From Rhizobium bangladeshense (GTDB lineage Bacteria; Pseudomonadota; Alphaproteobacteria; Rhizobiales; Rhizobiaceae): DNA of 64,000 nt. The notes under the pieces were generated by a model, which saw nothing but the letters and a program-made list of their open reading frames with translations, was not told where the DNA came from and ran no database searches. The first letter of the stretch is position 1; each line of letters opens with the position of its first letter. Position numbers and translations under genes: made by a program. Of the stretch, positions 63,465-64,000 are shown piece by piece. Location of the stretch: positions 730,172 through 794,171 of the forward strand of contig NZ_LYPL01000001.1 in the NCBI RefSeq assembly GCF_001662075.1, written 5' to 3'.

Positions 63465-63568
63465 GGATATTGTAACACGAAGGGCCGCTTTATGGGCGGC
63501 CCTTTTGTATCGGCTTTGGGCCGTAGTTTGTGATTGAGAAGATTTGTTTTATCGAGTTGCGATTTGCA

Positions 63569-63686
63569 GACCTGGCAGCGACCTACTCTCCCGCGTCTTA
63601 AGACGAAGTACCATGGGCGCAGGGGCGTTTCACGGCCGTGTTCGGAAAGGGAACGGGTGCAGCCACCCCGCCATAACCACCAGGTC
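63569..63686 (-). rRNA. rrf: 5S ribosomal RNA
   Basis: The minus strand begins GACCTGGTGGTTATGGCGGG and ends CGCTGCCAGGTC; the two ends pair as helix I. The internal CCGAACACGGCCGTGAAACG segment is typical of alphaproteobacterial 5S. About 118 bases; exact ends are within a few bases. Confidence 0.95.
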
Positions 63687-63765
63687 GGCAAAGCGCAACT
63701 TTGTTTGAGAAGCTGGCAGGCGTTAGCCTGTTTTGTCTTTGAACACGTCAAAGGCTCAAACCGGA

Positions 63766-63898
63766 CAAACACTTACGTGTTTGCCGGGCCCGTCGCAAAG
63801 GCTGACGCCTTTGCTCTGTCGGGACGAATGCGCTGCATTCGCCCTGTCCGGACGACCGCTTTGCGGTCGCCGGGTCAGGACGAACACTAGCGTGTTCG
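63766..63898. repeat. Array of five hairpins in the 23S-5S spacer
   Basis: Five perfect short inverted repeats start at 63766, 63795, 63825, 63853 and 63881, a period of 28-30 bases. Arms are 7-8 bp, loops 3-4 bases, and the arm sequences differ (CAAACAC, GCAAAGGC, CGAATGC, CGACCGC, CGAACAC) while spacers share a GTC..GGAC pattern. All lie between 23S and 5S and would be transcribed in the pre-rRNA. Confidence 0.85.
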
Positions 63899-63920
63899 CC
63901 TTGTGATGAGCATGGTCAAT

Positions 63921-64000
63921 GAGAACGATCAAGCCGATCGAGCTATTAGTACCGGTAAGCTTCATGCGTTGCCGCACTTCCACACCCGGCCTATCAACGT
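63921..64000 (-). rRNA. rrl: 23S ribosomal RNA, 3' end (partial)
   Basis: The minus strand reads GTGTGGAAGTGCGGCAACGC, then GCTTACCGGTACTAATAGC and a Rhizobium-type 3' end CTTGATCGTTCTC. Only the last ~80 bases are in the window; the mature 3' end is approximate. Confidence 0.92.

Noticed and set aside
63766..63898. Hairpin array read as a CRISPR array
   Set aside because: Units are not identical repeats separated by unique spacers: the hairpin arms vary and the spacers are the shared part; it lies inside the rRNA spacer and no cas genes are present.

Overview
The window looks like the chromosome of a Rhizobium species (R. leguminosarum / R. etli type alphaproteobacterium). Supporting signs are high GC content, an Irr-type Fur regulator divergent from fabA-fabB-fabI, the FYDLN-acid (TIGR02300-type) protein near cmk-rpsA, two RIME-like rhizobial intergenic palindromes, many sugar ABC systems, and an rrn operon end with a 3' tRNA-fMet. 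No prophage, transposase or CRISPR array was seen.

Layout. 1-17 kb is core genome: pnp; an RsmC-type methyltransferase; fabA-fabB-fabI divergent from irr; a few membrane or exported proteins; tRNA-Ala(GGC); the FYDLN-acid protein; cmk; rpsA; a rhizobial hypothetical protein and a short RNase D. 16.5-20.4 kb is a GABA catabolic unit (gabT, gabD) divergent from an unusual MerR-XRE-cupin regulator. 20.7-23.6 kb is a hexuronate operon (uxaC, uxuB). 23.7-32.5 kb is a probable shikimate/quinate utilisation locus: LysR regulator, shikimate dehydrogenase-like enzyme, five-part branched-chain-type ABC importer and QuiC-type 3-dehydroshikimate dehydratase, giving protocatechuate. 32.6-35.9 kb is a kinase plus dimethylglycine/sarcosine-dehydrogenase-like pair.

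36-52 kb is a large carbohydrate acquisition region. A TetR gene lies between a leftward operon (binding protein, two permeases, Gfo/Idh/MocA oxidoreductase, ATPase) and a rightward operon (Gfo/Idh/MocA, DUF993, TIM-barrel isomerase, second Gfo/Idh/MocA). Next come a LacI-DUF2264-hydroxyacid dehydrogenase operon and a divergent orphan binding protein paralogous to the first. A shared 16-bp operator-like sequence lies 61-63 bases upstream of both TetR-flanking operons and of uxaC, which suggests one regulon joining unknown-sugar and uronate catabolism. I consider this the strongest new signal in the window.

52.3-59.4 kb is a polysaccharide locus: UDP-sugar decarboxylase-like, galE, a cellulose-synthase-like GT2, a DUF995-like protein and a GH26-like beta-mannanase in one tight operon, with a LuxR regulator and a small exported protein beside it. 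59.9-63.3 kb is a solitary 1136-residue SF1 helicase with a coiled-coil insertion, a possible accessory or defence gene. The window ends in an rrn operon read on the minus strand (23S 3' end, 5S, tRNA-fMet). The 23S-5S spacer holds a striking array of five regularly spaced hairpins.
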